In this document: positions 5,136 through 5,278 of the stretch, piece by piece | Position numbering within the stretch: the stretch's first letter is position 1 | Layout of the letters: each line of letters begins with the position of its first letter | Origin: Gammaproteobacteria bacterium UBA4421 | Lineage (GTDB): Bacteria; Pseudomonadota; Gammaproteobacteria; Pseudomonadales; Azotimanducaceae | Assembly: GCA_002389675.1 (NCBI GenBank) | Contig: DGQF01000026.1 | Span: forward strand, 1-5,278 | Direction of reading: 5' to 3' | DNA length: 5,278 nt | Notes under the pieces: generated by a model | Told to the model about the DNA's origin: nothing | The model's database searches: none | The model's input: the letters and a program-made list of their open reading frames with translations, nothing else | Position numbers and translations under genes: made by a program

Positions 5136-5278
5136 ACTGGTGCGACGCGCGCAAGCTTTGGCAATCGAGGTGCTGGTAAGGCGGCATAAAGCAGCGCTTT
5201 GAGTTCTTGCTGCGTCTCGCGGTGCTTTGGATGACCCCAAAGGTTGGTTATCTGATCTGGATCCTCATTCACGTTATA
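5132..5278 (-). CDS. C-terminal end of a sulfatase-family protein (partial, cut by window edge)
   Basis: The minus strand reads 48 codons from the right edge to a TAA at 5134-5132. It begins YNVNEDPDQITNLWGHP and continues with a charged helix, ETQQELKALLYAAL, and a short basic tail. The pattern Y-(D/N)-hydrophobic-x-x-DP-x-(Q/E)-x-x-N-L followed by a helix is the usual C-terminal end of arylsulfatase-type enzymes (for example YDLENDPxExxNL), so the gene most likely encodes a sulfatase of the alkaline-phosphatase superfamily. The catalytic Cys/Ser-x-Pro-x-Arg motif lies outside the window and cannot be checked. The gene ends 80 bp before gloA and reads in the same direction; read-through is possible but not shown. 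A phosphodiesterase or other alkaline-phosphatase relative sharing this tail is the main alternative. Confidence 0.75.
   Translation of the reverse strand, partial: YNVNEDPDQITNLWGHPKHRETQQELKALLYAALPAPRLPKLARVAPV

Noticed and set aside
1..5278. CRISPR array, tRNA, insertion sequence or att site
   Set aside because: No regularly spaced repeats, cloverleaf-like sequence, transposase fragment or matching terminal repeats with target duplication were seen.
760..5278. Receptor, VOC, gloA and sulfatase as one undescribed system
   Set aside because: The receptor has its own terminator, the VOC gene and gloA are convergent, and no shared regulatory motif links them. Only a loose sulfatase-receptor association remains possible.

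Overview
The window looks like ordinary chromosomal DNA of a Gram-negative proteobacterium, most likely a gammaproteobacterium and perhaps a marine heterotroph. This rests on three things: a large TonB-dependent outer-membrane receptor with a classic VVVTGSRI-type TonB box and a terminal aromatic residue, a zinc-type glyoxalase I of the proteobacterial/eukaryotic class, and the tail of a sulfatase. The taxonomic guess is inference; there is no rRNA or other marker.

Layout from left to right. Positions 1-379 hold a small, basic, probably coiled-coil protein of unknown function, possibly cut by the left edge. Positions 380-759 are non-coding, with several hyphenated inverted repeats, a candidate promoter (648-676) and two adjacent dyads just before the receptor gene. 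Positions 760-3747 encode a 995-residue TonB-dependent receptor. It is followed by a 16-bp perfect palindrome and a textbook intrinsic terminator (3777-3807). Positions 3808-4122 are non-coding, T-rich at first, with imperfect inverted repeats and weak promoter candidates. Positions 4123-4491 encode a small single-domain VOC (glyoxalase/bleomycin-resistance fold) protein. Convergent to it on the minus strand is gloA (5051-4560), a zinc-type lactoylglutathione lyase with all four metal ligands visible. At the right edge (5278-5132, minus strand) is the C-terminal end of a sulfatase-like protein, ending 80 bp upstream of gloA.

How the genes relate. The receptor is a single-gene transcription unit with its own probable promoter and terminator; its substrate cannot be read from the sequence. 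GloA detoxifies methylglyoxal in the cytoplasm using glutathione. The neighbouring small VOC protein shares the fold but appears to lack the C-terminal metal ligand, so the two are not obviously functional partners. The sulfatase could belong with polysaccharide or sulfate-ester use and, loosely, with the receptor, but orientation and distance give no operon support.

I found no CRISPR array, insertion sequence, tRNA, rRNA or convincing novel multi-gene system. The more interesting points are the structured leader of the receptor gene, the palindrome stacked on its terminator, the seven local cysteine pairs of the receptor, and the sulfatase tail at the edge.
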